Shown: positions 11,497 through 22,632 of the stretch, piece after piece
Layout: the number at the start of each line of letters is the position of its first letter
Numbering within the stretch: position 1 is the first letter of the stretch
Assembly (NCBI GenBank): GCA_018894105.1
Contig: CM032127.1
Span: forward strand, 5,117,001-5,181,000
Source: Jacaranda mimosifolia
Taxonomy: Eukaryota > Streptophyta > Magnoliopsida > Lamiales > Bignoniaceae
Length of the DNA stretch: 64,000 nucleotides
Direction: 5' to 3'
Translations under genes and position numbers: made by a program
The notes under the pieces: model-generated
What the model saw: only the letters and a program-made list of their open reading frames with translations
Told to the model about the DNA's origin: nothing
Databases searched by the model: none

Positions 11497-13442
11497 GGGC
11501 AAATGTCATAAATGATCCTTAAAGTTTTAGTTTAGAATCACTTTAGTCTTCAAACTTTAAAACTTCATTTTTTTAGTCCCTAACATTTGGATTTAGTTTC
11601 AATCTAGTCTCTAAATCAACTTTCCGGCAACTTTTCACTGAAAAATTGACCAAGTTTGATATTTTTAAGGGCAAAATTGTCAATATATAGTTTTATATTT
11701 CACTTTAGTCCTTATATAAGATATTATGTTCCACTTTAGTCTCTATATAAGATTTTATGTTCCAATTTAGTCCCTATGTTACTATTTTTCTTTTTATAAA
11801 TATATGTGCATGTGTGTATATATATTTGATACTAATATATTATTGATATATTAATACTATTTGTGATACTATTGTAATTAATAATATTAGTTGTATGATT
11901 TAGTGATATATTAATAATAATAAAGATTTTATTACAATAATTTTAATTATATTCATAATATATAGTATTAATAATATTATAAATATTATTAATATAATAA
12001 TTTTTTATTATTATTATAATATTACAACTACTAATAATAATACATGATATTAATAGATATTAAATTAATTTTATTATTATTATTATTAATATAATTGATA
12101 TGGAATAGCTCAACAGGCCCAAACCTAAAGATACTTGACGAGAGCAGAGAGGCATGACAGTCCAACAAGCCCAACGCCGAGATACTCAACCAAAGTGGAA
12201 AGAGGATGCCGGATGACCCAATTACTAGCATACTTGACTGTAACTCAACCACAGTTGGAATTCATTAGAGCAAAGCATCGACACCCGCCAAGTCGACTAG
12301 AAGCTGATTGACTTGGGCCTCTAGTCAATTTCTCACTCTGCCCAACGTGGTTAATCTAAAACAGATCAATTGTAGCTTGAGGAGATGTTATACAAGAACA
12401 TCTGTATCGACCATGGACACCGAGGAGAGGCAGCCTCTCCCCCGCATTAAATGCTCTCCCTGGTGGCGTACCTCCGTATTAATGGTGCATGCCACTACAG
12501 TACCACCTTTCCTCAGTGGACTCAGGATAGTACGCGCCACCAGTGTACCTTTATGCCTCAAGCTGTGCCACTTGGAATAGTACACAGGAAGGAGAAGACT
12601 TCATAGCCCTCAATCCAGCACAAGAGCTACTCCAATTTCGTGAGGGCATCATAATCATATCAACCCCAGTGAGAAGACTATAAATACCCCATCACAACCC
12701 TTCAGCAAGGTATGCAATTTCTTATCTTATGCTCTCACTCTGCTGCTCATCTCTTTAGTCGATACATATTGACTTGAGTGTCGGAGTGCTTTAGCCGAGG
12801 GTACCTCGGCTAGCTTGACGTTTTCTATTGATTGCAGGACTCGACCCTGATTCACTAGAAGCTCACTCCTCAACCTTCCTTAGGTCGATTCCATCCAATA
12901 TCTGCCCAATACACCAAAATACAATTTTCACCCTCATCAATAATTAATCATAAGAATAATAAGATTAATATTAATATAATTAAATATGATATATACTAAC
13001 AAATAAATATGTATATAATATATACTAATAAATAAATATAAATATATAAAAATATATATAATTATATTTGTATAATAATCCCACCCACCCCTGCACCCTG
13101 CACCCTCCACAACCCCCATCCCATTCCCAATATATACACACATGCACATATATTTATAAAAAGAAAAAAAAGTAATATAGGGACTACATTGGAACATAAA
13201 ATCTTATATAAGGACTAAAGTGGAACATAAAACCTTATATAGGGACTAAAGTGAAATATAAAATTATAAATTGACAATTTTGCCCTTAAAAATGTCAAAC
13301 TTAAAAAGTTGCTGGAAAGTTGACTTAGGGACTAGATTGAAACTAAATTCAAACATTAGGGACTAAAAAATTAAAGTTTTAAAGTTTGAGGACTAAAGTG
13401 ATTCTAAACTAAAACTTTAGGGACCATTTATGATATTTGCCC
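11497..13442. mobile_element. Non-autonomous MULE-type element 2 with perfect 9-bp TSD
   Basis: The termini are GGGCAAATGTCATAAATG and CATTTATGATATTTGCCC, and the inverted arms share the repeated 'CCACTTTAGTCCTTATATAA' theme with element 1. It is flanked by TTTATTTTA at 11488-11496 and 13443-13451. A paralogous copy of the flanking repeat at 17205-17235 lacks the element, so the boundaries are supported by an empty site. There is no transposase. It carries a solo LTR at 12096-12939 and a C-rich patch at 13080-13130. Confidence 0.93.
12096..12939. mobile_element. Solo LTR, 844 bp, TSD ATAAT
   Basis: It begins TGATATGGAATAGCTC and ends CACCCTCATCA, flanked by ATAAT at 12091-12095 and 12940-12944. 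It aligns along its length with the solo LTR at 9520-10324: both carry a CTATAAATACCCCAT-like promoter segment, a GAGGGYACCTCGGCTAGC motif and a TTGATTGCAGGACTC motif. The different target duplication and position show that it inserted independently of the other. No internal retroelement DNA remains. Confidence 0.87.
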
Positions 13443-13675
13443 TTTATTTTATCTATTTTTTTATTTATTCATTCCGAATTAAATAATATTTAATATTTAT
13501 AAAAGCATATATATAATATAATTTTTAATTCATACTTATATACATATATAGTGTTTATATATATATATACATATATATACATTTCAATAAAATTTAAAGA
13601 AGATTCATCATATATTTCTCATTTCTCATTATTTCATATATTCTTATTTTATACATATGTATAAATTTATTTAAT
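13443..13675. repeat. A+T-rich repeat, right half (paralogue of 17220-17345)
   Basis: This continues the repeat interrupted at 11497. ATTCATTCCGAATTAAATAA and TTTAATATTTATAAAAGC correspond to sequence near 17240-17290 and again near 17855-17890. From about 13610 the phrase CATATATTTCTCATTTCTC restarts, suggesting an old tandem duplication. Confidence 0.7.
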
Positions 13676-15989
13676 GAATTTGGATGGCAATGCAATTTTG
13701 TTTCCCTCCAACTTTGTATTCCCTCCAAAATTTGGCCCATAAAAAATATTAACAACTGCTTTTATTATTAGATTGACATCATAATTTAACATGATTTCTT
13801 CCAAAGAATTGATTCCCTCTAATAATAATGAATTCTCTTCATTTTTTCGATTCCTCTAAATTTTAGCTCCTCCATTTTTTTTTTGTATAAATAATTTATA
13901 GCAAAATTAATTTCTTTTATCTTATATTATATGATGAATTGACATATATATTTTAAATTATTAAATAATTTCTATTATATTTAAAATAGTTAAATAACAT
14001 ATAATTTGGACTTATAATTTTTGGTGCTTAACAATTTAATTTTTTATTATAATTTATTACAATATTCATTTAGAAAAATTCTAAAAACTCCTTAAAATAA
14101 ATAGTTAAAGGTTACATGCCTGAATAACAAAAGAAAATAAAGAAATCTAGTTTACCATAATACTTAATGAAAAGAAAATGGTCCCTGAAGTTAGGCCTGT
14201 TAATGTTACATTTCGTATTTTAATCATTGTATTGGCCAATTAAAGATTTTTATAACTTATAGATATCCATATGTTAATTGTGTATATGTTTTACTATATA
14301 AATTGCTAAAATGAAGATAACTTTCGTGGTTTAATGTAGTGTTAAAAAAGTATTAACTTAAAATATATTATTAAATGTAATGATTATTAACTTTCATGGA
14401 CCTGAACAAGTTGTTTTAAGAATTAGTTGGTCTACATATTATATTTCCTTCAAAAAATAAGTTTCCCTCCAAAAATGAATTCCCCTATTATTTTTTTATT
14501 CCCTCCAAATTTTTGCTCCTCCCTCCATTTTGTGTATAAATAGTATGTACAAAAATTATTTATTTTATCTTATATTATAAGATGAATTATGACGTATTAT
14601 TATAAAGGTTAAAAATTTAATTCTATTCTTTGTTATTATTTATTAGGACATATTTTTTGAACAAAAAGATTTTAGAAAAATTGTTTATAAATTCTAAAAA
14701 CTTTAGTCTTTACGTGTAATTAATTTCATTTTAAAAATTAAAATATTATGTACTAATAATATATTGATGTGGACAATTTGAACATGCATTTATTGAAAAT
14801 TTTCTACACTTAATAAACACAAACTGTTTTGAAATTGATCAATTTGTATAACTTTAATATAGTTGGAAAATTTGAAATTATTTTGAAATACTCACGACAT
14901 TATAATATAAACTTAGTAATATAGTTATAAGTTTAACCAAATTATCTTTTATCCCCATATATTTAATTAAATATTTGAACAATTGTTAGCATCCTTAACA
15001 AATTTGTAGACGTCGGTTGAAAATTTATATTAAAATTCAAAAATATCCTTCAAAAGCTATTTTGATTATTTTTCAGACAAAAATACCCTTGGACTTATTT
15101 GAAACTTTAACATGGGGGTTTAACTTTAATATTATTTAAATTACTCAGAATAAATTTAAATAATTTTATTAATAATTTTTTTAAATATTAAATAATCTTT
15201 TAATTAAGGTTGGATTAAAAAAATAAAAATTTAAAACCATCAACATATGTAAAGTAATTTAATCAAATTTAATTAAGCATATTTATTAATTATAAAATAA
15301 AAATAAAAATCAAATCCATCTCTTAATTAAATATGATTTTATTTTTAAATTACATCTCAATAATATTAAAAAATAATCATATCTAAAATAATTTATGTAT
15401 ATTAAGTTAAATATATTTATTAAATATAAAAAAATATTTATTAACTAAAATAAATAATTTAAAAATAAAAATCAGATCTAAAAATATCATTCTAACACTA
15501 GTAATTTTAAAATGTCTATTTCACCATATCAACCCAATAAAAAAATTATTGATATGATATCTTGTTCCCTTCTAAAACACAAATAAATAAATAATTTTCT
15601 CCCAATTCATTTTCCACCTACCACCCAAAATATAAACAAACAACCATCACATTCCCCGACCCCACTTCCAAAAAACCATTTTGCTAAAATATTATGACAA
15701 AATGCTCCAATTCATAAACAAACAAGCCCTAATTTAACTAATTTCATTCAATTTATCGATTAATAAAAATTAAATAAGTCAAAATGTGGAAGATATAGAA
15801 TTGGAACCCTTTGAGACCTTGATGTGTGTTTGTGCATATAAATAAAAAAATTAAATTTATTTATTAATCAAAATAAATAATTTAAGTAAAAATAAAATCT
15901 AAATTTTTATCCTAACAATATAATTTTAATAATTTTAAATAAATAATAGAAGTAAAAAAAAATTAATTTAGGTTAATTTAATTAAAATT
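13676..15989. other. A+T-rich non-coding DNA with a degenerate direct repeat
   Basis: No gene is recognised. Two diverged direct copies of about 200 bp occur at roughly 13700-13960 and 14450-14610. Both contain TTTCCCTCCAA, a CTCCTCCATTTT-like phrase, GTATAAATA and a TTTATCTTATATTATA run. The rest is A+T-rich sequence with many TTAATTAA-like motifs. Confidence 0.45.
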
Positions 15990-16290
15990 TATTAATTAAT
16001 AATAAATATATATATATATATATTTTGCCCCTTCTTCCACACCCCCCACCCATCCTGCCTCTTCCAACTAGCCCCTCCCCCCTACCCCACCAACCCCACC
16101 CCAAGCCAGGCCATGGCTAGCGGCCAATCGGTTATGGCCGGTTACAGGCGAATGGCCAGATCTGGCCACTGGACATGGCAGTCTGCAGCCAGCGCTAAGC
16201 CACCAGCTGTTGGTTGTGGCCAGACCCAGCAGCAGCTGGCCATGGCTGGCCGTGAGGGGTTGGGGGAGAGGGGGGGGGCGTGTTATATAT
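15990..16290. repeat. GC-rich island with palindromic GGCC core
   Basis: An abrupt GC-rich block in A+T-rich DNA. It has a C-rich left arm (CCCCACCC, CCCCTCCCCCC), a core with repeated GGCCATGGC/TGGCC motifs including the perfect palindrome TGGCCAGATCTGGCCA at 16153-16168, and a G-rich right arm (GGGGTTGGGGGAGAGGGG). The same layout recurs at 52975-53390 and, without the G-rich arm, at 56810-57020. It is probably the interior of a non-autonomous DNA transposon. The open frame at 16113-16319 is a composition artefact. Confidence 0.6.
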
Positions 16291-16895
16291 ATATATTGAG
16301 ATATAAATTTTTTTTATGAGGATTTTATTATATATTTTTAATTTTTTATTACTTTTTTAAAATTTTTTAATGAAGGTTGATTGGACATTTCAAAATTTGT
16401 GGAATTTTTATAAATAAATCAAAATTTTGAGCTGTTGGGTAACTAACTTTTTTTAATTTAACAGTTTTGCCTGAATACTAACAGAAGTTAAGGTGTTATC
16501 CCAAATGTATTAAAAAAATTGGAGTCTTGGTCCTATAAGTGTCAACTTATGTACCAAAAGTGCAAACCTCCCATGCAATGAGATTAAAAATGTAATTTTT
16601 CCAATACAACCAAGCACTACGTTAGCAAAAAAAAGAAAAGTAAGGGCTCCATTAAAACGGTAATAATTTCATTGGGCTAGTTGCAATTTACCCCAATGTG
16701 ATTTCTAAAATAAGTATCAAACCCTCATGTGAGAAAAATAAATATACAAAACAACTTCCTTATGTTTTATAAAACTACGCACACCGCCTCCCCCTCCACA
16801 TTTATTGCCCACTTAACGTAATTTTAATATAAAAAGATCAATTTACCCTTAATCATTTCACATATACACAATTCAATTTAAATAACTTTTCATTA
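16291..16895. other. Non-coding sequence flanking GC-rich island
   Basis: No gene. Phrases such as GGACATTTCAAAATTTGTGG and CAGTTTTGCCTGAATACTAAC loosely match sequence right of the island at 57180-57290, so this is probably the right part of the same kind of transposon. A GGGCTAGTTGCAATTTACCCC segment at 16674-16694 looks like a MULE terminus, but I could not pair it. Confidence 0.4.
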
Positions 16896-17344
16896 TCATA
16901 TTTTATTTATTTTTTCTTTTATTTTCCATTCTTTTCTTTTATTTTCTTTTTATTCTCATTTCTCTCTTCCATTATTTCATATATTTCTCATTTTATACAT
17001 ATATATAAATTTATCATTGTTTCTCATTTCTCATTATTTCATATATTCTCATTTTATACATATATATATATTTATAAAATGTTAAATAATTTTTATTTTT
17101 ATCTTTTTTCTTTCTAATTATTCATACATGTATACTTATTTTTTCTATTTATACTTATTCACATACATATAATATACATATTTATAAATTTATCAATAAA
17201 ATTTTAAATTACTTTTATTTTTATCTATTTTTCTATATATTCATTCCAAATTAAATAATATTTAATATTTATAAATATATATAAATAATATAAATTTTTA
17301 TTCATACTTATTTACATATATAGTATGTAAATATATATATATAC
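16896..17344. repeat. A+T-rich repeat, uninterrupted copy (empty site)
   Basis: Paralogue of 11195-11496 plus 13443-13580 without the intervening 1.95-kb element. The junction reads AATTACTTTTATTTTTATCT near 17210, corresponding to one copy of the TTTATTTTA target with one extra T. It leads directly into a CACTA-like terminus at 17345. Confidence 0.8.
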
Positions 17345-17660
17345 ACCACAAGAAAATAGGTTAATGGTGGCATATATTTTGCAATGATTTGTCTCAACTG
17401 CCGCAAAATATTAATTTGATGGTGGTTAAGCAGCGATTTATCCAAACTGCCGCTAAATTAGCTACGAAAAACCACTGGGGAATTCATAATAAATGGCGGC
17501 TGCTAGTGTAACCGCCATTGAATGAATAACTTCGCGTTGGTTTTTCTAAACCGCCGCAATTAATAATATTGTTTCTTTTACTTATTAGATTGCCCTTTGT
17601 ATTTAACTTTAAAGGGTTTTGTCCACAATTTTTTCATATATATATATATATATGTAATGT
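17345..17660 (+). mobile_element. CACTA/EnSpm terminal region, copy A
   Basis: It begins CACCACAAGAAAATAGGTTAA, one base different from the CACTACAAGAAAA terminus of plant CACTA elements. Short subterminal repeats of the type TTTGCGGCAGTT / AACCGCCGC in both orientations follow (near 17380-17560), which is the usual architecture for transposase binding. The downstream CTTATTAGATTGCCCTTTG block also occurs at 24957. No right terminus was found. Confidence 0.7.
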
Positions 17661-17947
17661 CCATTATTTCTTAAAAACAATCTTATTTAATTTTAATTTT
17701 TGATTAAAAATCAATTAAGTTAAGACAAAACTATGATAGTAAAGATAAAAAAAGTAAAATAAATCAAAATAAATATATAAAATCATTGTAAAGTTAAAAT
17801 CAATATTAGTATATAAGTTAATAGAAACCTTTTAATTTGACTCATAACTTAGTTATTCCGAATTAAATAATATTTAATATTTATAACTATGTATATAATA
17901 TAATTTTTCATTCAAACTTATATACATATATAGTATATATATATACA

Positions 17948-17969
17948 CTACAAGAAAATAGGTTAATCG
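17948..17969 (+). mobile_element. CACTA terminus, copy B, first 22 bp
   Basis: CACTACAAGAAAATAGGTTA is followed at once by a copia LTR at 17970. The rest of this CACTA end resumes at 24828 on the far side of the retrotransposon. The 90 bp upstream repeat the sequence before copy A, so A and B are a direct duplication about 600 bp apart. Confidence 0.8.
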
Positions 17970-19946
17970 TGTTGGAATAGTGCCCAGCAAGTCAATTAGA
18001 TTGGCCTTATAAACTGTTTCATTGTAAGACAATCTTGATTGAATGATATTCATCGTATGACCATCTTCATCATATGCACTTCATTTACTTCATTAGCATT
18101 TGGATGAAGCCCTTAGATCACACAAGACTATGGGACTTGGTTTGGTGACCATGGAATAAGTCTCACACGGTCGTGATCTTAAACCTTCCAAGTCATAGGA
18201 TCTTACGAGAACAATGGCATCTAAGATCCGGATAGACTTGCATTAACGATGCATAATCCAAGAGTTGGATATTGTTCCGTTCCATGAGCAACTGTATGAG
18301 ATACGGGTGCATGTTAGTAGGTGCTTGTTAGGGAACAAGGTACTAAAGACCCGCCTAGAGAATCCACTAGATAGCCCAAGTGGCAAGTTCTCCAGCTTAC
18401 GCTAGTGCATATTGTTAGTCCTTTGACCTGAAGATCCATGGTAACTTTGTGTCAGGTCCTCATGCTTTGACTCTTCCTTGACCACTTAGCAGGTCTTCCA
18501 GGTTGAGATTGAGTATGAGCTACTTGGCATGGAGGTTTGTGAGATCCAAGATGGAATCCGACTCCTCGTCTTTGTGAAGGGCGAGTGCATCTCCTATGTG
18601 TTCTGAAATGATCGATTCCAAGAAATCCTTGCGTAAGGTGATGTGATAATTTGGAAAGGCATTTCCAAAGATGAGGTCACAAAGGGAATTGAACATTAAG
18701 AATAGAAACATAGTATCGAGGCTATTAGGGAGCCGACTAATATCTTGCCCTAGGCCTCTTTTGGGAGATAGGAGACAGAAGAATTGTGTTTGCATGGTAC
18801 GCGTAATGCTAGAATGGTTCTTCAAGAGCATTTATTTCAGCCAATTAGTTGGGCTCCATGGGCTTGAAGTTGGACATCGACCATAGAGATTGGGTATTCT
18901 TCAATTAATGAGATTAATTGAATCGAGTCGCTTAGTTTAAAGGAGTTTAAACTAATGTGAATATTTGATATTCCAAAAGTTACAAGGAGTTGTGAGCCCA
19001 TGTCCAATGAATGGTAGAACCTAATGAGTCACACACAAAAGCCAATGACATGATCAATTGAAGGAAGTAGAGTTTTCTAAAAGTTAGAAAATTCATAATC
19101 GTTTTGGAGGAGGCAAAATTGTAGTCATTTTAACTTGATCAATTTAAATGTTAAATTGGTCAAATTAATTTAAGAGTTAAATTAAGATCAATTAATTAAG
19201 GTTTAATTAATTGATGTCACATGACTATCAATTGGTCAAAATTAATTTAAGGGTTAAATTGACTTTGACTAGCTTAAATAGTTAAGCATTTTTGACTTAA
19301 GAGTTAAGTCAAATTATTATTGGTTAAATTAAAGTGTTTAATTTAATTGAGTTGGACGATTATTTTTGGGAGAATAATTAAGTGAATGGTTCATTTAATG
19401 TGAATTGGAATTTAATTGCAAGACATTTCATAAGATGAAATTTGTGCTTCAATTAATATTCTTATTCACTAATTACTAGTTAGTGGCCACCTTGGCAAGG
19501 ACACTTGGCATCATCTCCTTGGGGATGTTCATGGACCACTCCTATATATAGATATAGGAGTGTGGCCGGCCAAGTGTGAGAGAGAGAGCAAGTGTGTGCA
19601 TGACTAGTGTGATTTCTCCCCACATTTTGTGTAACGGGAATCTAATTTGTTAGCATCCCATTATTCTCTCCAACTTCCTCCTCTTCCTCCTTCCCAGCCT
19701 TCCTACCCTTATTCTCTGAAGATATTCCAGCCATTCTGTACAGAATAGGCCATAGATTTGGTGTGTGGAGTTTTACATTTGAGGCAATCTAATTTGGTTG
19801 CTCTTGCTCTTGACTGGAGTAGTTTTCTGGCAGCCGATGTTTGCTAGTTCTGGGAGGACCGCTGGTATTTTGATTGGGCTGGATTTTAGACTGAAGAATC
19901 TTCAAAGGGTTGAGGAGTTCCTATAAAAATTTCAGCAAAAACAGAG
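17970..19946 (+). repeat. 5' LTR of copia element (3' end deleted)
   Basis: It aligns with 22633-24600 with few differences. It includes the shared TCCTATATATAGATATAGGAGTG segment near 19540 (TATA-bearing inverted repeat) and a GAGAGAGAGAGC purine run. Relative to the 3' LTR about 230 bp are missing from its right end, where it fuses to coding DNA. The antisense 103-codon open frame inside is present in both LTRs only because they are duplicates. Confidence 0.9.
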
Positions 19947-22618
19947 CTCAACCTTCACTTATGCACATTCAATCGAATAAAAGGAAGCTAGATATCCAAG
20001 AAGATGCCATGTTATGGCTTGCAAGACTTTGTCATATCTCTAAAAATAGGATGAGCAAGTTAGAAGCGCTCAAAGCACTAAATGTTAGTGGCATTGATAA
20101 CCTTACTACTTGTGAATCTTGTTTAAAGGGAAAAATGACCAAAGCTCCGTTTGTAGGACAAACGGAGCGAACCACACATCTATTGGATTTGATCCATTCG
20201 GATGTTTGTGGACCATTAAGAGTTAGTGGGAGAGGAGGCTATTCCTACTTTATCACTTTCACTGATGATTATAGTCGGTACGGACATGTGTATCTTATGA
20301 AGTACAAGTCCGAGGCCTTTGAAAAGTTCAAAGAGTACCAGAATGAAGTTGAAAAGCAAAAGGGACTTAGTATTAAAACTCTTTGATCGGATCGAGGGGG
20401 TGAATACTTAAGTACCAAATTCTTGGATTATCTAAAAGATAATGAGATTCTTTCACAATGGACTCCACCCGGCACACCCCAACATAATGAGTAGCCAAAA
20501 GGAGAAACTGTACCTTGTTGGACATGGCACGTTCCATGATGAGTTTTTCCAATGCACCTATATCCTTTTGGGGATACGCCTTAGAAACGGCGGTGAGGCT
20601 ACTAAATGTAGTACCTTCAAAGTCTGTGCCAAGGACACCATATGAGATATGGCATGGCAAAGCACTCTCTTACCATTATTTGAAAGTTTGGGGATCTCCC
20701 ACCTACGTGAGACGAACAGTGGGAGATAAGTTAGATAGTAGATCCACATTGTGCAAGTTTGTGGGATACCCAAGAGAGTCTATGGGTTATTACTTTTACG
20801 ATCCCTCAAAACAAAAGGTGTTTGTTTCAAGGAACGCCCACTTTCTGGAAAAAGGAATTTCTATTAGATAGAAATGGCATTGTCATTGAACTCGATGAAG
20901 TTCAAGACGATCAAGAAATCCTAAAAGTACTGGAAACAAATACGGAATTAGAACCTTGTACACACCCTCTAAGAAGGTCTGACTGGATCAAGAAGCAACT
21001 CGAAATGTTTGGATTCCTTCATGAGATAGGTCAATTGGATAGTGATCCAAAGACCTATGAGGAAGCTATGTTGGACATAGATTCGGGACGTTGGCTAGAA
21101 GCCATGAGATCCAAAATTGACTCCATGTACTCAAACAAAGTATGGACTTTGGTAGATCCACCAGAGGGAGTAGTTCTTGTCGGTTGCAAGTGGATCTATA
21201 AGCAGAAGCTTGTAGTAGATGGAGAAGTGGTGACTTTTAAGGCATGGCTAGTGGCAAAAGGTTACACTCAAAGACCCAGTATCGATTTTGAGGAACCCTT
21301 TTAATCGGTTGCTATGCCTAGGTCCATTCGGATCTCGCCATAGCTGCATATTATGACTATGAGATATGACAAATAGATGTTAAAACTGCTTTCCTCAATG
21401 GTGACATTGAATAAGAAATTTACATAGAGCAAGCACAAGGTTTTACATCCAAACGGAGTGAGCAAAAGGTTTGCAAACTCCAGAAATCTATTTATGGGTT
21501 AAAACAAGCGTCCCGAAGTTGGAACATATATTTTGACAAAATGGTCAAATCGTTTGGCTTTGTCAAAAATATGTATGAAACTTTTGGGTACAAGAAATCT
21601 AGTGGGAGTTCAGTACAGTTTATTGTGCTTTATGTCGATGACATCCTTCTCATTGGGAATGAGGTAGGAATGTTAGAGTGTACTTAAGCATGATTATCTA
21701 CACAATTCTCCATGAAGGATTTGGGAGAAGCATCCTACGTATTGGGACTACATATCTATAAAGATAGATCGAAGAGGATGCTGGGGCTTTCCCAAACCCT
21801 GTACATTGACAAGATACTAAATAGGTTTAGTATAGAAGAATCGAAGAGGGGATTCCTTCTCATGGGACATGGCATTCGTCTCTCAAAGTCTATGGCCCCC
21901 AAGACTAAGGAAGAGAAGCAAAGAATGTCCCACATACCTTATGCCTCCGCCATAGGAAGCATAATGTATGCAGTGCAATGTACTAGACCGGATGTGGCAC
22001 ACTCGCTAAGTGTTACGAGTAGGTTCCAATCCAATCCTGGTGAGAGTCACTGGATAGCCGTAAAAAAAATCCTTAAGTACTTGAGAAGAACTAAGGACAT
22101 GTTCTTGGTATACAGTAATGGAGAATTGAAACTAGAAGGGTTTTTGGATTCAAGTTTCCAATCCGATGTAGATGACCTCAAATCCACTTCTTGATTTATA
22201 TTTTGCCTCAATGGCGCACGCGGTGAGTTGGAAGATTTTTAAATAAGATACCACGGTCGACTCAACCATTGAAGTAGAGCACATTGTAGCTTCGGAAGCT
22301 GCAAAGGAAGGTGTTTGGATGAAAAACTTCATTCAAGAGTTGAATGTGGTGCCTAGCATTGCTGAGCCAGTAGTTGTCTTCTGCGACAACAACGGGGCGG
22401 TAGCGCAAGCTAAAGAGCCAAGATCTCATCAGCGATCCAAGTACATTTTGATACGATATCATTTGATCCGTAAGATCGTTGATAGAGGCGACATCCCAGT
22501 GGAGAGAGTTGCCTCAGAAGAGAATATAGCAGATTCACTGACAAAACCCCTATTGCAAAAGGTCTTTGAAGGACATCTTGAGAAGATAGGTCCCAAGGCC
22601 ATAGGGCATTGGCTTTAG
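19947..22618 (+). pseudogene. Copia polyprotein remnant (integrase, reverse transcriptase, RNase H)
   Basis: Readable domains in order: GAG-pre-integrase (LWLARLCHISKNRM, then C..C in CESCLKGK), integrase core (HLLDLIHSDVCGPL, TDDYSRYGHVYL, SDRGGEYLS), reverse transcriptase (GRWLEAMRSKIDSMYSNKVW, QIDVKTAFLNGDIE, the YVDD catalytic motif at 21631-21642) and RNase H (ending SKYILIRYHLIRK, ENIADSLTKPL). Lesions include TGA at 20384-20386, a one-base deletion near 20488 in the integrase, and stops near 21302, 21410, 21687, 22192 and 22240. The product would have integrated and copied the element. It is inactive here. Its stop at 22616-22618 lies just before the polypurine tract. Confidence 0.92.
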
Positions 22619-22632
22619 GGCAACTGGGAAAT

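Noticed and set aside
18520..18831. 103-codon antisense frame, also at 23183-23494
   Set aside because: Present in both copia LTRs because they are duplicates. No family recognised and no independent evidence of selection.
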